From Annulohypoxylon bovei var. microspora (taxonomy: Eukaryota; Ascomycota; Sordariomycetes; Xylariales; Hypoxylaceae), in contig MU405253.1 of NCBI GenBank assembly GCA_022836615.1, positions 186,001 through 250,000 of the forward strand: a stretch of 64,000 bases of DNA, given 5' to 3'. Shown piece by piece: positions 35,409-46,524 of the stretch. The notes below the pieces were generated by a model. It searched no databases. It was not told where the DNA came from and was given only the letters and a program-made list of their open reading frames with translations. Made by a program: the position numbers and the translations under genes. Position 1 is the first letter of the stretch; each line of letters opens with the position of its first letter.

Positions 35409-38386
35409 ATAATACCTGGCTATGTTTCATGAGTAAGGATTGGCATTGTCGCTTTGAATTCGCAGCCATAATCCGTCTCCCCCGGTTGTTTAATCACTAC
35501 TCCGGCCAATATGGTAGCTACATACCCTTACGACGAGTCGTAATGCCTTGTTTTTTAAGGCTTATATAAAATTCTCGACCTTTGCGGGCCACTATTCTTC
35601 CAGACCTAGGAGAAGCATAGCTTCGCCTTGACCATCTGGCAATTTCTCATTATTACCCAACCGCCTGATTAGTTTTGTTAGGGGTTACTGATCGGATGTG
35701 GTTCCCTCGATTGTATAAGAGGTCGAGGATGTGGATGACGGGGACGAGGGCCGTGACGATGAAGATAATGATGGGACTGACGAGAAGTGTACGACTGACG
35801 TCGTTATACAAGGTAGGGGAGGGCTAGTCGGATTCTGGAGCTGCTACTTCTATGATATCCCATTGGTGTTACTACGGTTCAGGAGTATCGGAAGGAAGAA
35901 TTGATGGCATAGGTTCTGTCTGAAGCAGTTTATTGGCTTAAAATATATCCCTTAGTCGTCCGACCAAATGCGATGGTCGGCAGTAGATGTCTTTTGGGGA
36001 CCTAATGATACCGTACTACAACTTAATACTATCAATTAAACCATGGAAATATATATCGGAGTGTATATGTGTCTGTGTGTGTTACTTTTGTTAGTGATCT
36101 TGAAGATTGACTGCCTTGCCCCTTTTATACTAGATCTGACAACTCTTACTACTAAACCATGATATGACCATTTCGTATTGGGTAGTCTAGCTTATGAAGC
36201 TGTACGCTATTTCAGGCATGTACAGTTTGTGTGGAATAACAGTCGTCTGTGCTTGAAAGAGCACTTGAGCGTCTTATATCTTGATATCAATGACCCCCTT
36301 TCAAAGACGTATCTTATCTTCAAGTTTGACATTCTCGGGTATTTCTAAAACTTTGAGTTTACTCTCCACATTTACTTAAAGATGAATCTTGAAGGTTTTA
36401 GGTACCTAAGGTACTAAAGATAGAACCTGACACTGTGCCCAAAGGACCCGACGTGTATTCCGTTCACTTCCGATTTACCTGATATGTGCGTATCAATGCC
36501 TGATATACCTAGGCATCTAGGTAGGCAGCGAGAATGAAACCACAAGCGGTTTTTTATCATCATTGCAAAGCATTGTCAAAAGATATGGAAATAGTTGAGA
36601 ATTCGAAAGAGGCATATAACATAACATTACATGACTATATTGTATCGTTATATCAGAGTATCTGAGACAGCTAGGAGCTGAGAGCTGTCCACGCCAACCC
36701 CCACCGTCCTTTACTAGCAGCCTCCACTTTGAGCTTATCACACTTTCCCCTCTATTATGTATCAATCTTTCGAGAATACATATCTGGTAATGTTACAGCC
36801 TTGTACATCTCAGCTTAATTGCCTCTTTTCTCTTTTGATTTTTTTTCTCGATTCAGTTGAGGGCTGTACTACTAGATAAATATACCTACAACTATATAGT
36901 TATGTATATTACTTAAACATCGTAAGTAATGATATAAACCATTCTACGTAACCTTAGATACCTTTAACCAAGGTTCTCTTATATGGGGATATGTATGTAT
37001 GTTAGGCGGTTTATTAAGTAAGATAACTCTTCCCTAAACCTGGAATCGTGCCTAGCGCAGATCTCCACCTGACCTTAATACTGGGTACTTTACTTTGCAT
37101 ATCCCACATTCCCGTACCTGCTGACCTGGAGACGCAAGCAATCTTTTTGATATCCGTCTCGAGACGCTCGATGACACAGACAGCTGTGACTATATTTTAT
37201 TTTCCGTACCTAATCAAATAATCATTCCTGGAACATACCTAGTACATAGATAAGCACTGTCTTTGACTATTCGAGCCTAAAAGGGTATGGGTTTAAATAA
37301 GAGCATTTGTAGGTGCATACAGTGCGTTCGAGGATTAGATTAGGTGGTAGGTATGTACCTATTTTTCAGTAGGTAGGTACTACCAAAGATATGTTGCGTC
37401 CTTGGGACTTGGGACCATGGACTTGAACTAATGTTAAAGAGGTAAAACCCCATGTATATCCACTAAGTACCTAGGTACAATTAGTACATTTAATACCCCG
37501 CCCCCTCCATGTCCATACGTATCCGCGCGCGCCGCCATACGCCATAGACCGTACGTAAGATGGGTAAGTGAAAGTCAGTATCATATCGATATCAATGATT
37601 GTAAGGCAGCTTCACTACCTCGTACCTACCTTACCCATTCAACCCCATCCCACCGTCCACCTGGGAAACCATCCGTCCAACCAATTTCCCAACTTCATAC
37701 TCATCCATCCATCGCATCGATAATCCTAAACAACTTGGAATCTCAAACAATCCCACATCTTTCCATCCCGTAGTCTTTGGTCTTTAGTCACATCACTGCA
37801 AGGCAGCTACAGCCTGCCGCCAACGAAAAACAGTGTGCGTATTATCTTGTCTCGCTTGCCTCGTCCCGTCTGCCTACTATTCCCCCAATCTCACCTAACT
37901 TGCCTACCTGCATAACATATCCTACCACACACGCACAACCTTGGAACTTTCATCCTTCTTGGTTACTTGAATTCCACCTACCACCTACCACCTACTACCT
38001 ATTACCTACCCTTTATCATCCTTCTCATTTTTGTTTTTCGAGAAAGAAAGACTCGAGAACATTTCAGACATCTTAGGGACATTTACAAGGGTAGTTAACA
38101 CTTAACCTCTCTTTCTACCTGTTTAGGCATCTGACTAGTCTCGGCGTCCATAGTCTATTATATGCAACCCGGACATCTCGACTCATCCCTCCCCTCCCCC
38201 AAGGCATCTCGTTTGTCTGATACGGCTATTCGCGCCATCCTTCCTTCATTAAGCCCCGCATCAGATTCTCTGTTTGTCTGCCTATAGCCTGCTTGCATTC
38301 TGTCATCCTCGACTGGTTTACCCTTCCTTCGCGGTAAACTCGAGGTATGACGTGATCTGGCAAAGGGCATCTCACTCTACCACGTA
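35409..38386. other. Spacer between the phosducin-like gene and the orphan membrane protein
   Basis: About 3 kb without a credible gene. Perfect 12-bp palindromes lie at 36398-36409 (TTAGGTACCTAA) and 37467-37478 (GTACCTAGGTAC). The last 700 bp is C-rich and T-rich on the plus strand, a probable promoter and leader. Small open frames there (37777-38076, 38158-38411) look incidental. Confidence 0.5.
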
Positions 38387-40330
38387 ATGGAACAGCCCGA
38401 ATCCTCGACACCTACCGATATACCGACTGCTGTTCCAGCTCCATCTACCGACCCTGCCACTCATACTACCGTAGTCGAGTCGAGTCAACCAGACAGCATC
38501 GACCATATCTCCAATTCTGTGCCGTCTCTCCGATTTCCCCGACCACTAGGCAACCGGCAACTTACCAACTGGGTTTCCTCCAGTTCACCCGACATCATGC
38601 AACCTGAAAATTTCCCCGATGACGATCCTAGCCTCGCCGAGCTGGGCTATGATGTTATCGGTACCGATGGAGAGAGCCAGGCTGAGTCGACCGCTAGCTC
38701 TCTCGACTACCAAAAACCCGATGATGTTCAGAGCCTGGCCGGCACCGATACCGGTACCGATTTCGACACTAATGACGCTGATACTGATTCGTCCGACGAC
38801 GAGGAAGAGGAGGAGGCCACTGCACTGAACGATGCTACTGTTATTAGCACAATTAGTAGCACCGTTGTCGAATATACCGGAGAATCCGATGACGAGGATG
38901 CTGACATTGAGACTCTTGCGAACCAGAGCCTCGAGAACCCTACAGACTTCTCCCAGCACGGCTTCCCGGCACTCTCTCGTCTATCACAAGCGGACCAGAG
39001 CGAGATCCGGGGGGTCTCTTCGCCAATACAGAAGTCTCCAGCCCAAGATGCAGAGATGATTGAACATATAAAGCATGTGCTGTCATCCTCGGGGCAGAAT
39101 AGGCTACAGTACCGCGATTCGGACGCCTATTGTTTGACGCTCAGATACGTTCAAAGAAGTCGACGTATTCTAGTGGTTTTATCTGGGCTTGCTATCCTCT
39201 ACAGTCTCGCCATTACTGGCAAGTACTTCTTACTTAGCCCACCGACTCCCAAAGTCTTATCTACGGTCCCGGTGGCAGAGGTCTCTTCTGCAGCCGTCCC
39301 CTCTTCTGTCGGGAGTTCCATGACCACCCCTGTGGCCCTAACCACTCTGGCACACGCGCAAACGCAGAAGGCCTTACAGACTGGTGGTAGTTCGCCGAGC
39401 AGTCTTATGTTCGTGCCATTCGGGAAGGACACGGCGCAGACAGACATAACTAACCAGCCCGAGCAACAACCCATCTGCTCGGCAGAGCTATATGATCGCA
39501 ATGAGATCATGGTGAATATACCGCGGGGTTTGAAATCTACTTGGCTCTCAAGGGATGCCATCTTGATTGCGGTGAGTCGGGGTCTTTATGACATTCCGAC
39601 TAAGGTATCATCTGTAGAGGAAGGGTTCTTGATCGAGGTTCCTCTTGAGGAGGCACACGACGTCTTGGCCGTATCTATTGCGACGACTTGGAAACCAAAG
39701 ATTAAGGAGACATTCCACGTCGACTTTGGCCGGAATAAATTCATAGGTGCCTTAGATGCTGGCAAGCAGTTGGTTAAGGGGTTCGCGCAGAAATTCGTGG
39801 ACACCGTCAATGAGACAACGGCATGGGTTGAAGAGACCTACATTCCGGCTTTAGACGTCGTCTCCAAACAGGTCTGCAGCCAGACATCGTCCGTCTCCGA
39901 CTCCCTACTGCAAGGATTTAAAGATGTTAGCAACGTCATCCTCAGTCTCCCAGCTCAGATCATTGCCCAGCTTACTGCTCAGATTAAGCTATTGTTTACC
40001 AGCGAGACTATCGTACAAAGCCAGCAACAAGCGCAACTACAATTTGTACAAGAAGCCCAGAACCTACGCGACGAGTTTGCTTTGCGTTACCTCTCCGCGC
40101 AGCTTAGATCTAAGCTCTGGTGGCTGCGGGTACGAGGAAGAACCGAAGAGTATCAGCGCTATCTATCCAAGGCAGAGGCTTACCTCAAGGAGAAAGTCGC
40201 CGATGCCAAGGTGGCTAAGAAGGAGAGAACCGAGCAGGTCAAGAAACTGATATGGTCTCGGCGAAAGCACGAGCGCCGCGAAACGCGAGGTTCTTTCTGG
40301 CGTAAGGGCACGAGGCAATCCCAGACCTAA
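38387..40330 (+). CDS. Uncharacterised single-pass membrane protein, 647 aa
   Basis: I do not recognise the family. The protein is one uninterrupted exon. Residues 1-220 are disordered, S/T/P-rich and strongly acidic (for example DTDSSDDEEEEEAT). A single hydrophobic helix at about 261-283 (ILVVLSGLAILYSLAITGKYFLL), preceded by basic QRSRR, predicts one membrane span. An S/T/P-rich stretch to about 355 leads to a folded-looking module (AELYDRNEIMVNIPRGLKSTWLSRDAI to WKPKIKETFHVDFGRN). Long amphipathic helices follow (FAQKFVDTVNETTAWVEETYIPALD, LLQGFKDVSNVILSLPAQIIAQLTAQI). The tail is very basic (KKERTEQVKKLIWSRRKHERRETRG). The positive-inside rule would put the acidic N-terminus in the cytoplasm, unless the basic tail dominates. 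An organelle-surface or nuclear-envelope role is only a guess. Confidence 0.8.
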   Translation: MEQPESSTPTDIPTAVPAPSTDPATHTTVVESSQPDSIDHISNSVPSLRFPRPLGNRQLTNWVSSSSPDIMQPENFPDDDPSLAELGYDVIGTDGESQAESTASSLDYQKPDDVQSLAGTDTGTDFDTNDADTDSSDDEEEEEATALNDATVISTISSTVVEYTGESDDEDADIETLANQSLENPTDFSQHGFPALSRLSQADQSEIRGVSSPIQKSPAQDAEMIEHIKHVLSSSGQNRLQYRDSDAYCLTLRYVQRSRRILVVLSGLAILYSLAITGKYFLLSPPTPKVLSTVPVAEVSSAAVPSSVGSSMTTPVALTTLAHAQTQKALQTGGSSPSSLMFVPFGKDTAQTDITNQPEQQPICSAELYDRNEIMVNIPRGLKSTWLSRDAILIAVSRGLYDIPTKVSSVEEGFLIEVPLEEAHDVLAVSIATTWKPKIKETFHVDFGRNKFIGALDAGKQLVKGFAQKFVDTVNETTAWVEETYIPALDVVSKQVCSQTSSVSDSLLQGFKDVSNVILSLPAQIIAQLTAQIKLLFTSETIVQSQQQAQLQFVQEAQNLRDEFALRYLSAQLRSKLWWLRVRGRTEEYQRYLSKAEAYLKEKVADAKVAKKERTEQVKKLIWSRRKHERRETRGSFWRKGTRQSQT

Positions 40331-42057
40331 TCCTCTACTTCTGAGCACTTTATATCATACGGTCGGCTAGGGGTGAACTCAAGGACGGCGTTGGGATTTA
40401 GTGATATAATGGTCTTTGCTAGTGTTTTTTTTCCCCTTTACCCTGGTCCTTCCATCCTGATTTCACCGCAGAGGCAGGCAGCCCCTTCAGTCGAATCTCC
40501 GCTTCCTTCTCCTTTTACCCCCCTCGCCTCCCCAGCAATGCATAGGTGAAAGGATGGGCGACCAGGGATATGATAGGACATCCCGTTTCTTTTTTTCCTC
40601 GTTCGAGTGTTGCTCGGGAACTAGGGTGAGGTGCAATACACTTAACGGGTGTTCTCATATCCAACCCCATACGGAATTGTGACGGGGCATGGTTGCGCTT
40701 GAGTGTAAGGGTAACATATTCTTCCGAAGGGCGTTGTCAATAATGGGCACCGAGCTCGAGGGCTATTGCGTTGATTTCTTAGTAGTCAGTTAGCCAGACT
40801 AAGACCTGAGGACCCGTAGGTAGATATCCGACGACTAGGTCTTAAACAATGCATTGCTTTGACGTCTACATTTCTTTGTTCTACGACGACACGTGATATG
40901 TGTTCCTCCTACCTTAATAACTACCTTACTTGTATTTAGTAGTGCTATGCTTGAACTAGGTAGGGAGTTGCTGATTCTAGGTTGTCCTGGAGAGTACAGA
41001 AGGTCTTCTCAGCGAGTTCAGATAGATACCTAGGCCATCTTCGTATCTCTTGTCTACTATGTAGGTACATATATCACATAGCAATTTAAATATGTCTTAT
41101 ATGTATTAAAAAAGATGGACGTAATTACTTGGGGGTACAGACTAGGTAGTTTGCAGCTGCCGGATGTCTATTTGATATTATACGCCAGTTGGTTAGCAGG
41201 TGAGATCTTGCTAGGTAGGTGGGGTTAGTTGTGGTAGCAGGCTGCGTGGGTGGTGGGTGCTTGGTGCCCGACCTAGGAAATCACGACTTGTGACGAGTAT
41301 TTGCGTCCACTTGTCCAGGGGTACATGTTAAATCTACTAGATATGTACTTCGACGTAGACCCGCATTTACATGGGATGCTAGGTGACAATTGAAAAAGAA
41401 GTGGTAGGTACATAATACCTTGGTAGAGAGAGGAGGGGCGAGGGGCAATTCTTCACAATTCCCCACCCCCTCGTTTGGTTTGTTATTTGACTTGGGAACT
41501 ATCACAACCGCAACTTTTCGCAATAATTTCAACCTAATACCACATACTTCTACCCAATCTTCTTGTTACGTTTCGTACACTTACAAAGATCGGTACGTGC
41601 GGTTTTACACATTATCTACCTGCATACTCCCATACTCCCTTTTGCATCAAATTACCTGCATCGTTCTAGATCTGGGTACATAACGTAGGTACCATACTCA
41701 CATATCCACGTCGTGTTTGGGGTCACCAAGTCTTGGAGGTTTATTGTGGCGGTGGGGTGGCATCTTCGAATACCTTTTTATTTTTTATTTTTCCCTCTTA
41801 CGTCCGTTCTCTTGTTGGTCAAGTGCCTATCTACGCGTCTACGCTTGTTCGTCTTGCCCAGCTTACCTATTTACATTGCATATCTGCATACCTGTCTAAA
41901 CCTATTGACACTTTTTCTAGATAATACTGCCTAACCCTAGGCTACATGTTAGCGCATTCGTCCCCCCTTTTTCATCCTCCACCGTCGCTTGTTGCAATAA
42001 AAAAACCCAAATTTCTTGTAGCATTTTTCTAACATCCTTGTCCAGCAGTATCACAAC
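40331..42057. other. Spacer upstream of the RanBP1 gene
   Basis: About 1.7 kb without a gene. Short frames at 41281-41934 are Leu/Phe/Tyr-rich translations of a CT-rich leader region. Scattered CCTAGG-type motifs occur at about 41030 and 41215. Confidence 0.5.
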
Positions 42058-43008
42058 ATGAGCTCCACCGAGAACACCGAGCCCACGCCTGCCGCGGCCG
42101 AGGGCAAGCCTCTTACCTCCTCATCCGTCTTTTCCATGTTTGGCGGCGGCGCAAAGAAGGAGAAGAAGGACGAGGATGAGGATCGCGGTGATGTTTCCGG
42201 TAGCGCCAAGGCCCAGCGCGAGGCTGCTGCCGCTGCTAAGGGTGATGACGAGGTGTGTATACATATAGTTTATCCCCCATCTTCTCGATCGGCATAATAA
42301 GATAATCGCTGACAATTTTAATTCACATAGGAGGCTCCCGCCGATTCGGAAGATGTCCACTTCGAGCCCGTCCACAAGCTCACCGAGAAGGTCAAGACTG
42401 TGACGCACGAGGAATCCGAGGAAGAGGTGTTCAACATGCGGTGTAAGATGTTCAAATTCACCCAAGATGCCGACGGGAAAGGAGAATGGAAAGAGCGTGG
42501 CACTGGACCCCTTCGTCTGTTGAAGCACAAGGAGAACGGCAAGATTCGTTTGGTCATGCGACGAGACAAGACCCTCAAGGTCTGCGCCAACCACTACAGT
42601 ATGTTTCTTTTTTCTGTTTTTCTGTTTTTTTGGAATACCTTTGAAGTGGTGGACACAAACTAATTCTCATTGTTATGTAGTTACCCCCGACATGACGATT
42701 GCCCCCATGTCTACTAGCGACCGAGCCTGGCTCTGGAATGTAGGTGCCGATGTTAGCGAGGGCGAACCCGAGGCTATCACTGTCTCTGTCCGCGTAGCCA
42801 ACGCCGAGAGTAAGCCACGATCCTCCACTTCCCCTATTTTGTAAACTAATATGATTAACCCTCTTTAGATGCCCAACAGTTTAAGGAAGCCTGGCTCAAT
42901 GCCCAGAAGGAGAACGAGGCCCAATTTGCCAAGGCCGCTAAGGCGGAGGAGGATAAAGAGGAGTCTAAGACCGAGGAGAAGAAGGAAGAACCTGCGGCAT
43001 CCTCGTAA
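42058..43008 (+). CDS. yrb1: Ran-specific GTPase-activating co-factor RanBP1/Yrb1
   Basis: Cytosolic protein that binds Ran-GTP, releases it from karyopherins and stimulates RanGAP, so completing each nuclear transport cycle. It has four exons (42058-42252, 42331-42598, 42681-42809, 42869-43008) and 243 aa. An Ala/Lys/Glu-rich N-terminus (AKKEKKDEDEDRGDVSG) is followed by one RanBD domain, about residues 70-205: VHFEPVHKLTEKVKTVTHEESEEEVFNMRCKMFKF, then EWKERGTGPLRLLKH, RLVMRRDKTLKVCANHYI, and RAWLWNVGADVSEGEPEAITVSVRVAN. The motif F..AW near the end of the domain is present (FKEAWLNAQ). The C-terminus is a Lys/Glu tail. The single RanBD and small size fit Yrb1 rather than nuclear Yrb2 or nucleoporin RanBDs. 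Confidence 0.96.
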
Positions 43009-44241
43009 TGGGTGACACCTACGGCATCAATGGTGGTTTAAACCTCCCGTTCTATCGTGGTGGTTTGAAATCCTAATGTCACTATGTTCCCCTACGCAGT
43101 GGATGTGTCAACTGTTACCCTCCTGTGGCGGAAGGTTTGGAAACATGAGCATCTCGTAAGGGATTTCACAGGGCAGTGGTGAACGATAATGATGACAAGA
43201 AGAGAGAGAAAAGAGGCGATTAGATAGTCCAAGGATGGATCGAGCACCAATCCCCCATAGTCACGGCATTTTGTCCCCTGCGAAACACTTCACGATGAAT
43301 ACAACCCCGATCCTCCCAAAACACAATTCTGATATTGCCCATAGAAGTAGTAGGAAGTTTGTAGTGTAGAGCTACCTATCTACCTGTGTTTGGACTAAAT
43401 TATTAAAGAATTTGCAAACACGCATACATACATCTTTGACAGCGTAACTACATAGCGAGACTCCTTGTATGGCATGGCATATGGCATATAACATGGTTAG
43501 ATTTATTGCGACTACTAGAATAGTATATGTATGTACATATCCTTGGATCTTACTTGGGCAATTGCGTCCTGTATATAAGGTACATGTACCTGCCTAGGTA
43601 CCTACATATAGGTATATATAAGATTGACAGTCAATTTAAGGTAAGTGTATTACCTTCATGTTTCGGTCAGTTAGAGCTTTAAATGGGCACGTGACTTCGC
43701 GAAAATTAAAGGCGCCGTGAATTTATTTTGACGCGTCTGCATCTCAGCTAGAGGCAATTACTACATGTCGGTTCCAAGCAACTGCCCCGGATACACAGTT
43801 GGCAGCTACGTATACCCCGCTTCCTTCTAACGGACCTTACGTGTATCTTATTTTATTTTATCACCCCTCATAAAAATATGTCGTCTACATAATCACCTTC
43901 CATCTTTTCCTCCTTTGAACCCCACATTCATATTTGATAGCCAAGACTTTCCTAGTCTATCTTGCATCAATCGGTACATCAATTCTTTTACAATCGTATA
44001 AGTAACAGCACCGGATTTATCAGACTTTTAGGGGTTGAACGCAACAAGGCCGAAATCACCACCTGTCGTCATCTATATTGTCTCGGCACGCTCATCGACG
44101 TTTTATAACTAAGACATCTCATCACTGCCCACGTACTGCCTGCGTACTGCCCACCATTACGTAATTATACATTGTCTCATCGACATTTTTATCTCACTGC
44201 CCAGATACCTAGATACTAGGTACCTAATTACATAGGTAGCT
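43009..44241. other. Spacer between yrb1 and the DUF4211 gene
   Basis: About 1.2 kb without a gene. It holds two adjacent perfect palindromes, GGTACATGTACC (43579-43590) and TAGGTACCTA (43595-43604), and another TAGGTACCTA at 44217-44226, only 16 bp before the next start codon. Confidence 0.5.
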
Positions 44242-46222
44242 ATGGCGCGCAAGAAGAAGCAGCATCAGACTCGACTCACGTTCGAGCCTGTTGGTTCTTT
44301 CGACTCTCCGGGTCAATCATCACCTGCCAATGTGCGCTTCACTAAGGGTGTGGGTGCAAGCGGCAGCTCAAGTCGTCCATCACAACGAGCACCTTCTACT
44401 CCAGGTCGCTCGAAGGAAATACAAAGCAAACGACATGGCGCAACTGGTAAGTCCAATGTCACCTTTCTTCCTCAGTTTTCCCCTTATCCCCTTTTGATAT
44501 ATTTTATCTGAAGGAAAAGATGGCGCCTTTGATGTTTGGATATACGAGAATTATGCAGACAGAATGAATTAGTTTATCCATTAATATCAATATATTCCAA
44601 GGGTTGCCTGTGTCTTTAAGCACCAAGGCAATCATCATGCTCACAATTATATAGGTCCTTCCCGAAAGGCAGCATCGCCGGTGAAGCTGCCCAAAGCTAG
44701 TTTCATGCCAAGACATCGGGGCTCCAGACACCTTGTTGCTGATAGTGATTCTGCTGATGAGTCTACTGATCAAGTTGAAGAAGAAGAAGAGGGAGAGGGA
44801 GAGGGAGAGGAGGATGCATTTATAAAGTCATCGCAGTCAATTTCGACCAAATTTCGCCGCACCGGCCTTGAAGCCGAGGATGACGAGGAGGATGATGATG
44901 AACCAATCATCCCACCTAGCGCGAGAAAACGTTCCCGTCCGAAGTTTATTGAACTCGAAGACTCGAGCGACGAGATCGCCTCACCGGCTAAAAAGATCAA
45001 GACTTCCCTAGTAACTCCTAGCCGACTTAAGAAGCCATTTCCAACCGGTTCTTCCCCTACCAAGCGTCGCCTGCCTAAAAGCCATCGCACGGCCAAGCAG
45101 AAGAAGATAGAACTTCTTCGCCGTCGACGAGCTGGGGAGAAGATCGACAAAGTTACATCATCAGAAGACTCCGACGAAGAGAAGCGAGGTATCTATGATA
45201 GTGACCCGGAGGAAGAATTTGGCGTTCTCAAAAAATTCGATGACGAGGAAGAGTCAGAGAAGGAAGAAGTCCAAGAACCGGCTCGTCGAACCCCCAAAAA
45301 GATTAGGAAATCTACAAAGACTAGTCGAAAAGGAGACGAAGACGAAGGCGAAGGCGGAGATGAAGATGACGACCTGGAGAATTTTGTCGTCGATGATGAC
45401 GACGCTCCGCTGGGAGCTCCCGCTAACCTTGATATCCCCCTCGAGTTCACGGCCCAAGCGCATAGGCCTCTTAAAGAACAATTCCCGTATGTCATCGAAT
45501 GGCTTGTACACAATCGAATCGACCCTGCTTTCGATCGGAATGACCCAGTCTACACAAATGCTTGGCGTAAGCTCAACGATGAAGTCCAAGGTCTCGCGTC
45601 ATCTAAATTCGCTTCTTCAGCCTGGAAGCCCGAATTCTACCGGGCGTTAAAAGCTAGACCCAATATAGCAACGTCCGAGCTAAATCTAAGTAGGGTCGAT
45701 AAGGAGAGCGGTATATACGACGTTTGTGACGCCTGCGGCCGAAAGAAGCACCCAGCTAGCCAGAGGATTGTCTTCTACGGTCACCCGTACTACAAGGACA
45801 CCCTAGCTGAAGTCGACTCGGACTCGAATTCAGATTCGGACTCTGAAGATAGCGAAGGCGGTGTGAGCGATAATGAGTCCATCGATACCCAGGGCATGGC
45901 CTTACCCCCCGCAAAGAAGGAATGGTTTGTCGGCATCGTGTGCTGCACCAACGCTGAGACGGCGCATAGACTAATTCACTGGAAACATGCGCTGAAGGAA
46001 TGGGTGGAAGAACGACTGCAACTAGAAGGGTGGATGAGTGCGGACAAACTTAAGGAGCGAGAACGCATGAAGGACAGGAAACGTCGCAAGCTTGCCAACC
46101 GCATCGCCGACGGCTGGCGCAAAGAGGGCATTGTCGCGTCGCTTTATCGAGACTTTAAGGAGAACTTGCGAAATGCTCGTAATAATTCGACGGCAGATAT
46201 GGTTTTGCTCCGCGGTCTTTAG
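44242..46222 (+). CDS. DUF4211 nuclear protein, highly charged
   Basis: Two exons (44242-44446, 44655-46222; 208-nt intron) give 590 aa. The N-terminus begins MARKKKQHQTRLTFEP, a PIP-box-like QTRLTF next to basic residues. About 300 disordered residues alternate acidic runs (VEEEEEGEGEGEEDAF, DDEEDDDEP) and basic nuclear-localisation-like runs (KKIKTS, RRRRAGEK). The conserved part starts at DDLENFVVDDDD, as in DUF4211 proteins. It includes FPYVIEWLVHNRIDPAF, then a possible zinc-binding patch CDACGRKKHPASQRIVFYG, KKEWFVGIVCCTNAETAHRLIHWKHALKEWVEE, and a helical end. The family assignment is from memory of the ENFVVDD and CDACGR..H blocks, and the biochemical role is unknown. The charge pattern and PIP-like start suggest a chromatin or replication factor. 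Confidence 0.85.
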
Positions 46223-46524
46223 CATATACCTGCCACGACGCATCTGGAGAGATGTCTGAGTTAGGATCTATAGCTCATGAGGTATGGTAGATAGTTGATG
46301 ACATGGCTTTGTATGAATTCTGTATAAGTTTTGTATGCTGAGGGGAAATCGGGAGTCGCTTGGGTCTACTAAGGGTCTGAGTAGGGATGGTATGACACTT
46401 TGATAGGAGTCACGACATAATGAGATTACGCGGTGTTTTTAGTCTGTTAGTTAACGACAATGCTTTTGATTCATCACTGATGCTTCTCGCTTTTCCATCG
46501 CCGTGACCGTGATGTCTATAAATT
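46223..46524. other. Convergent 3' spacer between the DUF4211 gene and trpC
   Basis: 302 bp holding both 3' ends. Nothing else seen. Confidence 0.5.

Noticed and set aside
44770..45513. Ser-rich antisense frames opposite the DUF4211 gene
   Set aside because: They are complements of GAA/GAT/GAG runs encoding acidic residues.
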